A stretch of 64,000 nt of DNA from an uncultured Eubacteriales bacterium (GTDB lineage: Bacteria > Bacillota > Clostridia > Christensenellales > Aristaeellaceae), in assembly GCA_902789365.1 (NCBI GenBank), contig CADANQ010000002.1:1-64000 (forward strand), given 5' to 3'. Shown one piece after another: positions 29,488 through 39,200 of the stretch. The first letter of the stretch is position 1, and each line of letters opens with the position of its first letter. Position numbers and translations under genes: made by a program. The notes under the pieces are model-generated. The model did not search any database and had not been told where the DNA came from. It saw nothing but the letters and a program-made list of their open reading frames with translations.

Positions 29488-30510
29488 TTACTCGACGTCT
29501 TCGAAGCTTTCAGCCGTCGTGATGGGCTGAATCCGGGTGCAGAAGGGGGCCATGGCCTCGGAGAGCGCCTCGTAATCCAGCCCGAGGAGCTCGCAGGTTT
29601 CGGTGTTCACGGTCGCGGTGCCGTTGTCAAAGGTGCGGACGGCGATTTCCGCGGGGGATTTGCCTTCCAGGAGGATTTCCGCCGCGATTTCCGCTGTCTC
29701 GCGTCCGAGATTCGCATAGTCCACGCCGTAACCGAGGAACGCGCCGTTGAGGGCGAAGGAATCCGCGCCGGTGAAATGGAGGATCCCGTTTTCGATCAGG
29801 GTCTCATAGATGCTCAGCTCCGCGGCCATCACGGTGTTGTCCTGGGGGGTAAAGGCGGCGTCCACGCCGTCAGCGGCCATGGCCTTGGCGCACATCATCA
29901 GTTCGGCGGCGTTGGTGCCGGTATATTCGCGGTAAGCGACGCCCTTTTCCTCAAGATACTGTTTGGCGGCCGCGATGGGTGTGGTCGAAGCGTCCTGGCC
30001 CACGTCGTACAGGAGGCCGATCAGGTCGGCGTCCGGGAGAGCGGCGAACATCAGGTTGAACACGGCCGCGGTGTCAAGGTAATCGGAGGTGCCGGTGATG
30101 TTGGCCCCGGGGGCTTCCAGGGAATCCACGAGCGCGGCCCCCACCGGATCGGTCACGGCCGCGAACACCACGGGGATCCCGTTGTCCTCGGTCATCGCCT
30201 GCATGGTCATGGCCACCGGCGTCGCAATGCCGATCATCAGGTCCACCTTATCGGCGATGAAGTTGGCGATGATCTGCTGCATGACGCTGGGGTCCGCGTT
30301 GCAGTTTTCGTACACAATCACAAAGGTCACGCCGTATTCCGCTCCGATCTCGTTCAGACGGGTGCGGATATTGTCGACGATCTGGTTCAGGGAAGCGTCG
30401 TCGACATAGTTGCAGATGCCAACCTTGAAGGTCTTGTTTTCCGCGGAGGCGCAAAGGCACAGGGACAGGGCAAAGGTCAGAGCCAGGATGACAGAGATGA
30501 TCTTCTTCAT
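29488..30510 (-). CDS. ABC transporter substrate-binding protein, PF04392 type (probable tryptophan importer)
   Basis: 340 residues from ATG 30510 after AAAGGAAG. The upstream frame to 30795 lies inside the T-box leader and is not coding. The signal peptide MKKIISVILALTFALSLCLC ends at about ASA-EN; a cysteine occurs in the core but without a clean lipobox. The mature protein is a two-lobe type I binding protein (VGICNYVDDASLNQIVDNIR, DLMIGIATPVAMTMQA, IPVVFAAVTDPVGAALV, TSDYLDTAAVFNLM). This family was named TrpX in streptococci because of tryptophan-specific T-boxes. The same control is seen here, so tryptophan uptake is the best prediction. Tyrosine or another aromatic ligand cannot be excluded. 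Confidence 0.88.
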   Translation of the reverse strand: MKKIISVILALTFALSLCLCASAENKTFKVGICNYVDDASLNQIVDNIRTRLNEIGAEYGVTFVIVYENCNADPSVMQQIIANFIADKVDLMIGIATPVAMTMQAMTEDNGIPVVFAAVTDPVGAALVDSLEAPGANITGTSDYLDTAAVFNLMFAALPDADLIGLLYDVGQDASTTPIAAAKQYLEEKGVAYREYTGTNAAELMMCAKAMAADGVDAAFTPQDNTVMAAELSIYETLIENGILHFTGADSFALNGAFLGYGVDYANLGRETAEIAAEILLEGKSPAEIAVRTFDNGTATVNTETCELLGLDYEALSEAMAPFCTRIQPITTAESFEDVE

Positions 30511-30572
30511 GGTCGTACTTCCTTTCTTTGTTCCGCCTATTCGGGCCGTCTTTTGCGCATGGGACGGGAATG

Positions 30573-30849
30573 AAAAAGCCCTGCCCCACGCATGTTGTTC
30601 ATGCTGGGACAGGGTCCGAAGATCCTGCGGTGCCACCCGGCTTGACGCGTTGAAGCGTCCTCTCGGCGCATACCTTTTGATATGCCGATCTTTGATCACG
30701 GAGAATCCCGCTCCGTCTTCCCTACCGGTGCAAAGCACGTTCAGGTCGCTCTCAGGGGTCCATTCGGCTGCTGCCTCCTGCCGCGTTCCCATCACCCGCG
30801 GCTCTCTTTGAAGAAGCTCTGCAGCTTACTTGCTCCCCGTCATCGATTT
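30573..30849 (-). promoter_or_regulatory. T-box riboswitch with UGG (Trp) specifier
   Basis: All T-box landmarks appear on the minus strand. Stem I opens with GGGGAGCAAGTAAGC near 30839. The AGAGAG bulge motif and GGTGATGG apical loop lie at about 30790-30808. The 3' specifier strand reads GAA-TGG-A with the codon TGG at 30760-30762. The T-box GGGTGGCACCGC is at 30627-30638, and a terminator with CCCTGTCCC/GGGGCAGGG and T5 is at 30573-30614. The base after UGG in the T-box bulge is C, which pairs with discriminator G73, as expected for tRNA-Trp. Uncharged tRNA-Trp should therefore switch the transcript from termination to readthrough into the importer genes, 60 bases downstream. Confidence 0.93.
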
Positions 30850-30855
30850 ACGGGT

Positions 30856-30885
30856 ATTTTACGCCGCTTTTATGCCGCCTGTCAA
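30856..30885 (-). promoter_or_regulatory. Promoter of the T-box operon
   Basis: Minus strand consensus TTGACA (30880-30885), 18-base spacer, TAAAAT (30856-30861). The predicted start near 30849 coincides with the beginning of Stem I. It lies about 45 bases after the stop codon of the Card1-like gene, and no terminator is visible between them. Confidence 0.8.
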
Positions 30886-30929
30886 CCCCCGGCCGGACGC
30901 CGAAGGCAAAAAACAATAATAAAACAGTC

Positions 30930-32108
30930 TTACACACCGTAAATGCCCGCAAAGCGGCGGGCCAGTTTATCCCCGTCCTTTGCCTCCCCGGCGCTGATCA
31001 CGTTGATGTTCAGCTCCTGAGCCCTGGCTCTCATGGCGGCGCTGTTCCGGCCGGAGGTATTCGCCGAGGTCACAATGGCCGCGTAGGAACCGGCCCCGCC
31101 GAAACGGTCCCTGAGGATGGCCAGCTCGTTCAGCGCCTCGGTGCGGATCTCGGTGGCCTTACAGGAGATGAAAATGGGCTTGACCCCACGGACGGCCATG
31201 ACGTCGATCTCGTTGGTAACGCTGCCCTCGCCCCGTCCGCCGTAATGCCAGTTGACCGCCGCCGACAGGATCACGTCGTTGAAAAGTCCCGAGGCGACGC
31301 AGGCGCGGTACACATGCGCCTCCAGGGCGCTGCCCACGTCCCTCAGCCAGAAGCGAATCAGGGGGGATCTGAACGCAAAGGCAACCTCCCCGTCCGAAAT
31401 TTCAAGACCGCTGATCAGTCCGCCGTCCTCCAGCATGCGCATCATTTCCATGTTGGCGCTGACCTGGCCCCGGTCTCCCTTGACCGTGACCGGGCCCCGG
31501 GCCGTCAGCTCTTTTTCCAGGCCCTGGGATATGCGCTGTATATACGTGACCGCGCTGTGCCACTCCTTCTTAAAGCGGCAGTATACCTTCCACAGGGCGT
31601 CCATTTCGGGAAGGGAATCCTTCAGAAGGGAATTGTCCTCCCTGCCCTGCTTCAGGCTGCCGCCGGCCATCAGAAAGCAGTCGGCGCAGGTCAGGGACAC
31701 CCCGCATGGAAGGCTGTCGGCAAACGGCGCGTTTTTTATGTCGAAAAACATGTTCCGTTTATGGCTGTAGGTAAAGACGGGAACGTCCTCGCCCCCGGCC
31801 ACCATTCCGGCCGCGAAGAGGGCGGAATCCGTCCCCCCGGCAATGTCGATGGCGCAGTCCGCGCATTTTTCCAGCACCCCGCGCAAAGCCTCGACCACCT
31901 CGCCGGTGTTCAGCATGTTCACCGGAACGAAAACACACCGGGTATCGACGCCCCTGCTTTGAAAATAGCGTTCCAGCGAGGTTTTCATCGCGGGTGATTC
32001 GGCCACCTCGGAGGGACAGATGAAAACCGTGCTTTCCGGACGGAACATTTCCGCCGCCAGGACGTTCTCCATCGGCCTTTCATCATACAGTTCAATCAGC
32101 GTTTTCAT
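30930..32108 (-). CDS. Card1-like protein: CARF domain plus PD-(D/E)XK nuclease (DUF1887)
   Basis: 392 residues from ATG 32108 (ACAGGAGACAGG upstream). The N-terminal half (about 1-150) is CARF-like, with alternating strands and the ligand-loop motif AIDIAGGTDSALFAAG at 86-101, recalling the TGGTK loop of CARF proteins that bind cyclic oligoadenylates. A middle linker (about 155-250) resembles the winged-helix connector. The C-terminal domain carries nuclease residues: Glu263 (ALEAHVY), Glu300-Asp302 (NEIDVMAVRG) and Lys317 (PIFISCK). Known relatives (Card1, Can2) are ancillary effectors of type III CRISPR that cut DNA/RNA when cA4 binds. No cas gene or array lies in this window. It could be an orphan effector served in trans or a member of a CRISPR-independent branch. 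Family call good; activity unproven. Confidence 0.85.
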   Translation of the reverse strand: MKTLIELYDERPMENVLAAEMFRPESTVFICPSEVAESPAMKTSLERYFQSRGVDTRCVFVPVNMLNTGEVVEALRGVLEKCADCAIDIAGGTDSALFAAGMVAGGEDVPVFTYSHKRNMFFDIKNAPFADSLPCGVSLTCADCFLMAGGSLKQGREDNSLLKDSLPEMDALWKVYCRFKKEWHSAVTYIQRISQGLEKELTARGPVTVKGDRGQVSANMEMMRMLEDGGLISGLEISDGEVAFAFRSPLIRFWLRDVGSALEAHVYRACVASGLFNDVILSAAVNWHYGGRGEGSVTNEIDVMAVRGVKPIFISCKATEIRTEALNELAILRDRFGGAGSYAAIVTSANTSGRNSAAMRARAQELNINVISAGEAKDGDKLARRFAGIYGV

Positions 32109-32154
32109 ATTCCTGTCTCCTGTTCCCGGGTCCGGACCGGTCCCGGCGAAAAAC

Positions 32155-32183
32155 AGCATACGGCCGCGGCGCGGTGTTGTCAA
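32155..32183 (-). promoter_or_regulatory. Promoter of the Card1-like gene
   Basis: Minus strand TTGACA (32178-32183), 17-base spacer, TATGCT (32155-32160). The -35 box occupies the same bases as the -35 of the opposing promoter at 32177-32205. A ten-base palindrome GGACCGGTCC (32134-32143) lies in the leader and could be an operator or an RNA hairpin. Confidence 0.72.
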
Positions 32184-32205
32184 GAAAAACAAACTGCTTT
32201 ATAAT
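32177..32205 (+). promoter_or_regulatory. Promoter of the histidine phosphatase gene
   Basis: TTGTCA (32177-32182), 17-base spacer, perfect TATAAT (32200-32205). The predicted leader of about 124 bases contains a hairpin CCCGGC...GCCGGG near 32264-32281. It overlaps the divergent Card1-like promoter at the -35. Confidence 0.8.
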
Positions 32206-32335
32206 GGACTCGTCCGGGCTGAACGCCTCAGCGGCGGAGCCCGGTCTTCATCAGTTTTTCCCGGCTTTGCTGCCGGGCAGGCATCATGGGAAGCCGCGCT
32301 TTGTCCGGCTTCCGTCTTTACGGGGGAAACACCGC

Positions 32336-33109
32336 ATGAGGATTCTGATCATCCGCCACGCAGAGCCCGATTACACCGTGGACGGTCTGACCGAAAAGGG
32401 GAAGCGGGAGGCCGCCCTTCTTGCCCAAAGGCTGAAGGACACGCCCATGGACCGCATTTATCTTTCCCCCAAAGGACGCGCGCAGGAAACCGCTGCCCGT
32501 ACCCTCTCCCTTCTGGGCCGCGGCGGAGAGACCCTTCCGTGGCTGGAGGAATTCCGCGGACGCTTTTTTGACCCGGACAAACAGCGCATGCGCATCCCGT
32601 GGGATTTAAAGCCCGCCGCCTGGCAGGGGGAAAAGCTCCTGATGGACGAGGACCGCTGGACAGAGCATCCCATGTTCGCGGGCTCTGACGTGCCCGAGGT
32701 CTGGCGGGAGACCTGCGGCTGTCTTGACGCCCTGCTCAGCGAAAACGGGTACGTCCGGGAAGGCGGATGCTACCGGGTCGTGCGGCGGAGCATGGACACC
32801 CTGGCTTTCTTTTGCCATTTCGGCATCGGCTCGGCCATCCTCAGCCGCCTGACCCATATCCCCGTCGTGGCCCTCTGGCAGGGCACATGCATGCTGCCCT
32901 CGTCGGTGACCACCGTGGTGACCCAGGAACGGGAGGATGGGCTCTGCGACTGGCGCTGCGTCTGCATGGGCGACCTGACCCACCTGTACGCGGCAAAGGA
33001 AAAAGCCAGCCTGTACGCCATGTTTCCGGAAACCTGGAACGGCGTCGACACCACCTGCCCGGACGACTGGCCCATGGGCGGCCCCAGGGACGCGAGGCCC
33101 ATGTGGTGA
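32336..33109 (+). CDS. Histidine phosphatase superfamily protein
   Basis: 257 residues from ATG 32336 (GGGGGAAA upstream), starting MRILIIRHAEPDYTVDGLT. The catalytic His8 in the RHx motif, the LTEKGKREA segment, SPKGRAQETA with the second phosphate-binding arginine, and a late second histidine in FFCHFGIGSAIL match the phosphoglycerate mutase-like (dPGM/SixA/CobC) fold. The middle third (EEFRGRFFDPDKQRMRIPWD and a long helical insert) is longer than in minimal members. The substrate is unknown; small phosphorylated metabolites are typical. It is transcribed divergently from the Card1-like gene and followed by a strong terminator. Confidence 0.88.
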   Translation: MRILIIRHAEPDYTVDGLTEKGKREAALLAQRLKDTPMDRIYLSPKGRAQETAARTLSLLGRGGETLPWLEEFRGRFFDPDKQRMRIPWDLKPAAWQGEKLLMDEDRWTEHPMFAGSDVPEVWRETCGCLDALLSENGYVREGGCYRVVRRSMDTLAFFCHFGIGSAILSRLTHIPVVALWQGTCMLPSSVTTVVTQEREDGLCDWRCVCMGDLTHLYAAKEKASLYAMFPETWNGVDTTCPDDWPMGGPRDARPMW

Positions 33110-33134
33110 CGGTTCCGGTTTAATATGCGTCAGT

Positions 33135-33177
33135 GCGGATCCCGATCAGCGGTTTTCCCGCGGGATCCGCCTTTTTT
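33135..33177 (+). terminator. Terminator after the histidine phosphatase gene
   Basis: GCGGATCCC (33135-33143) pairs with GGGATCCGC (33162-33170) across an inner GATCAGCGG region and is followed by C and T6 (33172-33177). Confidence 0.88.
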
Positions 33178-33200
33178 AACGCCGCCGGACGGCAAAACCC

Positions 33201-33255
33201 AAAAGGGGCTGTGAAACCCGGTCATCCGCCCGATGCCGTTTTCTCACAGCCCCTG
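33201..33255 (-). terminator. Terminator after the giant repeat protein gene
   Basis: Minus strand AGGGGCTGTGA pairs with TCACAGCCCCT around a loop of about 33 bases and is followed by TTTT. The plus strand also has a T5 run after the stem, so the element may work in both directions. Confidence 0.75.
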
Positions 33256-33294
33256 TTTTTGTTTTTTACACAGCGGCGCCCATCGTCCTGCGGA

Positions 33295-36200
33295 TCATTT
33301 CCTGCGGCGCCTGCGCAGACCGTAATAGACTCCGCCGCCCGCCAGGCCCAGCAGCGCGGCGCCCGCCCCGGCGTAAAGGACCAGGCGTTTGGTGGAAATT
33401 CCCTTCCTGCCGACCGTGAATGTCGCGGTTCCGCCGTCATACAGGTAATTGGTCACATTTCCGTACTTGCCGGCGTTCCGGTTGGCGGATTTGTATCCGT
33501 TCACACCCGACAGGACGACATAATATTCATGTTCGGCGTCCAGTCCGTTCAGCCGGCACCATCCGGTATCGTCCGGGATCAGACTGACGTCGCCGACCTT
33601 GCCTTCCTCATTATAGAGCACCGCGCTCACCGTGCGATAGGTATAGACCGGTTCGTCGCCGCCGTCCGTAAAGCGGACCCTGACGGAGAACATCACGCCC
33701 CTGTGCAGCTGCACCGTTCCGCCCGAATACACCTCGTCGGTGTCGTCGGCGTTTTCGCCGCCGTTCACATAGATTACGGTGGTATTGGCGTCCGTCACGA
33801 CGGCCCTCGCGGTGTATTCAATGGCCTTGCCGTCCGTGCCCGCGTAAGGAAGTCCCAGGACGGCGAATTCGTTTCCGTCGGCCTCGAACCGGTTCGCGGT
33901 TTCGGTACCGTTGGCGTACAGCCTCCACTCGGCCATCTCCCCGGGCACATTGGTCTGAACGCCGTTCTCATCCGTGAATTCGGCGCGGAAACGGAAATCC
34001 GTTGTCCTGAAGTCGCAGTTGAGCACGCACTCCTGATTGTCCATCATCGTGCCTTCGGCGTTTTCGGCCCTGACGGTATACCTCAGGCCCGCTCCGCTCG
34101 TTACGGTATACCGGGTGCCCAGGGGCAGATCAGTGATTACGGCCGTCGAGTCCGGCTTGACGGTCAGCGTCCTGCCGGAGGAAATTGTTTTTTCCGCGGC
34201 GCCCGTCACCGGGTATTCGCCCTTCAGCTCGACTCCGTCCGCCGTCAGGACGATCCGGCAGGGAATCGCTTCCCTCGTGCCGGTGACCGTAATCTTCAGT
34301 TCAAGCGCGTATTCGATGACGAATCGGATCATATCCGTAACGCCCTCGGAACCCCTGACGGTCTCGGAAACGCTCAGGGTGCCGTCCAGACCGTCGGATA
34401 CATAAGCCTCCACCGTATATTCGCTCTCCACGTCAGAGCAGGAAACCGTATATACGAACCGTTTGCCCGCGTCCGCCTGTGAAAAAGCGATCGGCGAAAA
34501 GACATTCACACCGTCGACGGCGGTGATTTCCTCCATAACGTTGCCGTCCGTATCCTTCAGGATGAGGCGCGGGCTTTCCCCGCTGCCGGTCCCGGTCACC
34601 ACCAGCCTGGCGCGGATGGTCAGAATCGCCGTGGCGGAGAAACTGTTGCGGAAGACGTATCCGCTGCCGGTGGTCACGATCTTCAGTACGCCGCCGCCCT
34701 CGTCCGAGACCTTCACAGTGACGATCTGCTTTTCGCCGCTCAGCGGCACGCCGGCCTCGGTCGTCGCCGTTTCGGAAATTTCATAGATGTGCGTTCCGAC
34801 ATCGCCGATGCCGTATTCGATGGGATCGAACCTGACCACACCTTCCTCGTCGTTGCTCTTCTGCTGGATAATATTTCCGTTTTCGGTCATGGTCAGGGTG
34901 AAGCTGTCCCTGCGCAGGACCCTTCCGATCAGGTTCACCTCGGAGGTAATCTCCGCCTTCCCGGAAGCCTGGTAGCTGTTCCGGAAAGCGGGCGTTTCGG
35001 CGTACTCGCAGGTGATTCCGCCCTGGCCGTTATCCTTCACCGTCACCAGCAGGGGGTACACGGTGCCGTCGTAGGTAATCCCGGCTTCGTTCCCGGGAAT
35101 CTGCCCAAGTTCCAGCGAAAGGAGCCCCACGTCGTCCTGCGTCACGGGCAGCGCGTCAAAGGCAACCCTGCCCATGGCGTCGCATTGCGCCGTCATGATT
35201 TTCTTCCCGTCACGGTACAGCGCAAGCATAAATTGCTTTTCGCTCAGCTCCCTGCCGGCCAGGATGACCTGGGCGTTCACCTTCAGTTCTCCCGACGCGG
35301 TATAGGTATTCACATAAACAATCCCGTTTTCGGGGTATTCGACGGCGGTTTCAAGCTCCCCGGTACCCCTGTCGGTCACGTTAACCCGGACAGTGTACCG
35401 CCGGTTCTGAATCGTGACCCCCTTGTGACCGGTGTCCAGCTGCATAACCTGGTACGTATGGGCGCCGGTGTCATCCGTATTATAGAATATGTCAAACCCG
35501 GCTCTGCCGTTTTTGTCGGAACGGGCGGTCGCGACCACGCTGTCGTGTTCCACCAGGGCGAAGGCGAACTCGTCGTTTTTCAGTTCCCTTCCCTTAAGCG
35601 AAACGTTCAGTTCCACCCGGGCATAGCCTGCGGAAAGATAACTGAGCGGAACCGTGACGCTTTCCTCCGTCAGGAAAGAAAGCGTTCCGTCGTTGTTGTC
35701 CCTGACAGTGACGCTCATCGGCACGCCGTCCTCGGGGGATACCATACCGCTGTAGGCGTCGGAGGAGGCGTAAATCAGGTAATCGTGCTTCCCGACGTCG
35801 CTTCCCGTGAAGCTGACGGGAGAAAAGGCCACCCTTCCGTCAGAGTCGTTGACGCCCTCGGCCACGACGTTCCCGTCGCGGGTCAGGGTCAGCTTTATCA
35901 CGCCCCCCGCGGGAGAAAAGCCCGCGCAGGAAATCGCCGCCTCGGGCACCCAGTCGCCCGCGGACGCATATCCGTTGGCAAAGACCGGCGCTTCGGACAC
36001 CTCGCATCCGAGCGTGCCGTCGCTTTGCTCGGTGACCCGGACCGTGACCTCCCTCACCGATTCGTCATACACCACGCCGCCGATATTGCCCTTTTCCTGA
36101 CGGACGCGGTATACGTGCTCGCCAACGTCCCGGAGGGTATATTCGACGGCGGGGAACGCAACGGTGCCGTCCTCTTCATTGACCGCGCTGATCTGATTTC

Positions 36201-39200
36201 CGTTCCCGTCCTCCAGGACCAGGGTAAAGTCGCCTTCGCCGAAACGCACCCTTTCGGACGTAACGGAACAGACAATTTGCGCGCAGCCCGTGGGAGCGTA
36301 TACATAGTTCATCGTTACGGGCATCCGACTTTCCGCCGAAACGGTGATGGTTCCCTTCCGGTCGTCGTCGGCCGCGGCCTTAATCAGCGCGCTTTCGTCT
36401 CCGGTTACGCCGCCCGGAAGCGCGCCGTCCACTTTCACCGTGTATTCCTTTGCCCCGTCCTCGCCTTCGGTAAGCCGGACCTCCGGGAATACGGCCAGAC
36501 CGGTTTCGTCGACGGAGGCCGTGCCGAGGGACGCGGTTCCGTCCGTCAGGACGTAGGTAATCTCGCCTTTTCTGATGTCCCTTCCGCTCATCACGGCCCG
36601 GACGCTGACGCTGAAGGTCCCCTCGGAATGATACCTGTAGGAAAAAACCTTTTCTTCCGGCGCGGAAACCTCAAGGGTTCCGTCCCCCCTGTCCGCGACC
36701 GTGATTGTCAGCACGGCCGTTTCCTCCCCCTTCGGTGTCAGGGAAGCGTGAGGAGCGTCCGCAAGGCGCACCGTATAGGTATGCTCGCCCGCGTCGGCCT
36801 GGGTAAAGCTGAGGTGCGCGAGCGTCGCCGCCCCCGCCGCGTCCGTCGCGGCGCGGCCGATTTCAACGCCGTCTTCCTCAAGGATGTAAACGAATTCGCC
36901 CGCGGCAATCTCGCGTCCGTCGACCTCGGCGCGGACGGAAACGTCGCATCCCCCCTCGGCCAGGTAAGCGTTTTCAAATACCGGAACCTCGGACTGGGTG
37001 ATCTTCAGCGTTCCGTCCGCCGAATCCTCCACGGTCAGGGTCACCGCGGCGGTTTTCCTGTCCAGGGTATAGCCCTTCATATCGCCGCCGGTCTGTGTGA
37101 TCGTATATTCCCACACGCCCACCATCGTTTCGTCAAAGGCGACCGGATCGAATACGATCCTTCCGTCGGCGCCGCAGCTCTTTACGTCCGCGGCCCCGTC
37201 CCTGCCGGTCAGGGTAAAGGTGAACTGTCCTTCCTCCATCGTCCTGCCCGTAAGACGCGTCTCGCAGACGATGCCGGCAGTGCCTCCCGCGGTGTACCTT
37301 ACGTCAAAGGGCTTGTTTTCTTCGCTTTCGATCCACCAGCTCATCCGCCCCGTCCCGTCGGGGCGGACCGCCACCACCGCGCTTGTCCCTCCCGAAATCA
37401 GTTCGGTGCCCTCGGGCATGGAAGCGAGGGCAATCTCATATCTGTGGGTTCCCTCGTCGCCGTTCTGGTAGACGACGCCGAAGGAGACCTGCCCAAGGGC
37501 GTCGTTTGTCCCGGAGGCCTTCTCCTTGCCGTCCTCCGTCAGGATAAAGCCAAACTCGCCTTCCCTGACAGGTCTTCCCTTCATGGCGATCCCCGCGGTA
37601 AGGGTCATCTCCCCGATATTGGCGAGCCTGTTTTCAAACGCGGGGTTTTCGGACACAAGCTCCGCGGTCATGGTTCCCATGCCGTCATCCTTTACATCCA
37701 GGACGACGTCGAACTTCCCGCCGTCATAAATCATGCCTGGCAGGTTCCCGGCTTTCTGGGCGACCGTATAGGTATGCTCTCCCGCGTCCCTCTGGGTATA
37801 CCGGACGGCCGGGAACGCAAAGGTCCCGTCCTTTTCGTTGACGGCGGTCCCGATTACCGCGCCGTTTTCGATAAGCTCGAACTCAAAATCCCCTTCCGCG
37901 GCGATATAATCCCCGGCGCGGACCGTACCGGAAATGACGCTTTCGCCGACGGCTTCATAGGATACGCGGAAGATGATGCTTTCCGCCTCGGGGGATTTGG
38001 TCACGGTCATGGTTCCGTTGCCCAGATCCCGCAGCCCCACTCCGAAGGTGAAGGTTTTGTCGTCGGGGGTCAGCCCGGCGTTTTCGGGCGTCGGCTTCAT
38101 GGATACCGTCAGCATCAGGCTGTTGTCGCTGACCAGGACGCCGTTCATCGGGACCAGGTCGTCCTGGGTGAAGACCATGTCCTGGAAAACGATCAGCCCG
38201 TCCGCGTCGTTTGTGCCCGTGGTGATCAGTCGGTCGCCGCAGCGGACTTCAAAGGCGAATTCGCCTTCGCGCATCGCCCGGCCGGAAAGAATCACCTTGC
38301 CGTTCAGGTACGCGGTGCCCACCGTCCTGTACTCGTTGTTGAAACGGATGTCCCCGCTCAGCCTTTGGGCGTTCAGGACGCCGTCGCCGTTGTCGGTCAC
38401 CTCGACAATCAGCTCGCAGACGGTCCTGTCCAGATGGATCCCGCCCAGGTCAAGGCCGGTCTGCCGTACGGCGTACACATGCCGCCCCACATCCTGCACG
38501 GCGTAGTCGATCGGGCTGAACTCGATCAGGCCGTCGCCGCCGTTCTGCCTGGTTCTGATTACCCTGCCGTTTTCCAGGATTTCGAAGGTGAACTGCCCCT
38601 CGGCAACGGCGCCGTTGTTCAGGAACACCCTGGCCTGGGGCCTGTAGCTGCCGGACGCCTCGTAGCCGCAGAAGAACTGCATGTCGTCCCCGCCCTCGGC
38701 GTCCACCTCCAGCGTGCCGTCGCCACGGTCGGAAACAGTTACGACGATGTCAAAGGAATTGCCGTCACGGACCACGCCGCCCGGCACGGTCTCGTTCTGT
38801 ACGCAGGTATATTCGTGTACGCCGACGTCCTTCACGGTGTAAACCACCGGGTCGAAACGGATGTCGCCGTTGGCGTCGGCCATGCCGGTGCTCACCGCCA
38901 CGCTGTCCTCCAGCAGGCAGAAGGACAATTCCCCGTACTTCAGGTCGCGTCCCGTCATGGTCACGGCGGCCTGGGCACTGTAACTGCCCGAAGCGGAATA
39001 AACGAACTCAAACACCGGGGGCTTTCCCTCGGACCGGACTGTCAGAGCGCCGGTGCCCGTGTCGGACACCCTCACCAGGACCGGGTATTCCACCGCGGCG
39101 CAGCTGACCCGCGGCGCGGAGGGAAGGACGGCCCTGACCGTATAATGATGGTCCCCCACGTCCGCAAGCCTGTAGTTGATCTTCCTGAAAACCACACGTC

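Noticed and set aside
30511..30795. N-terminal extension of the importer binding protein (frame open to 30795)
   Set aside because: It lies inside the T-box leader and terminator, while ATG 30510 has a ribosome site and starts a signal peptide.
33295..33420. Possible LPXTG-type sorting signal at the end of the giant protein
   Set aside because: The end has a hydrophobic helix and basic tail, but no LPXTG, NPXTN or similar motif precedes it (the sequence is TVGRKGISTKRL).
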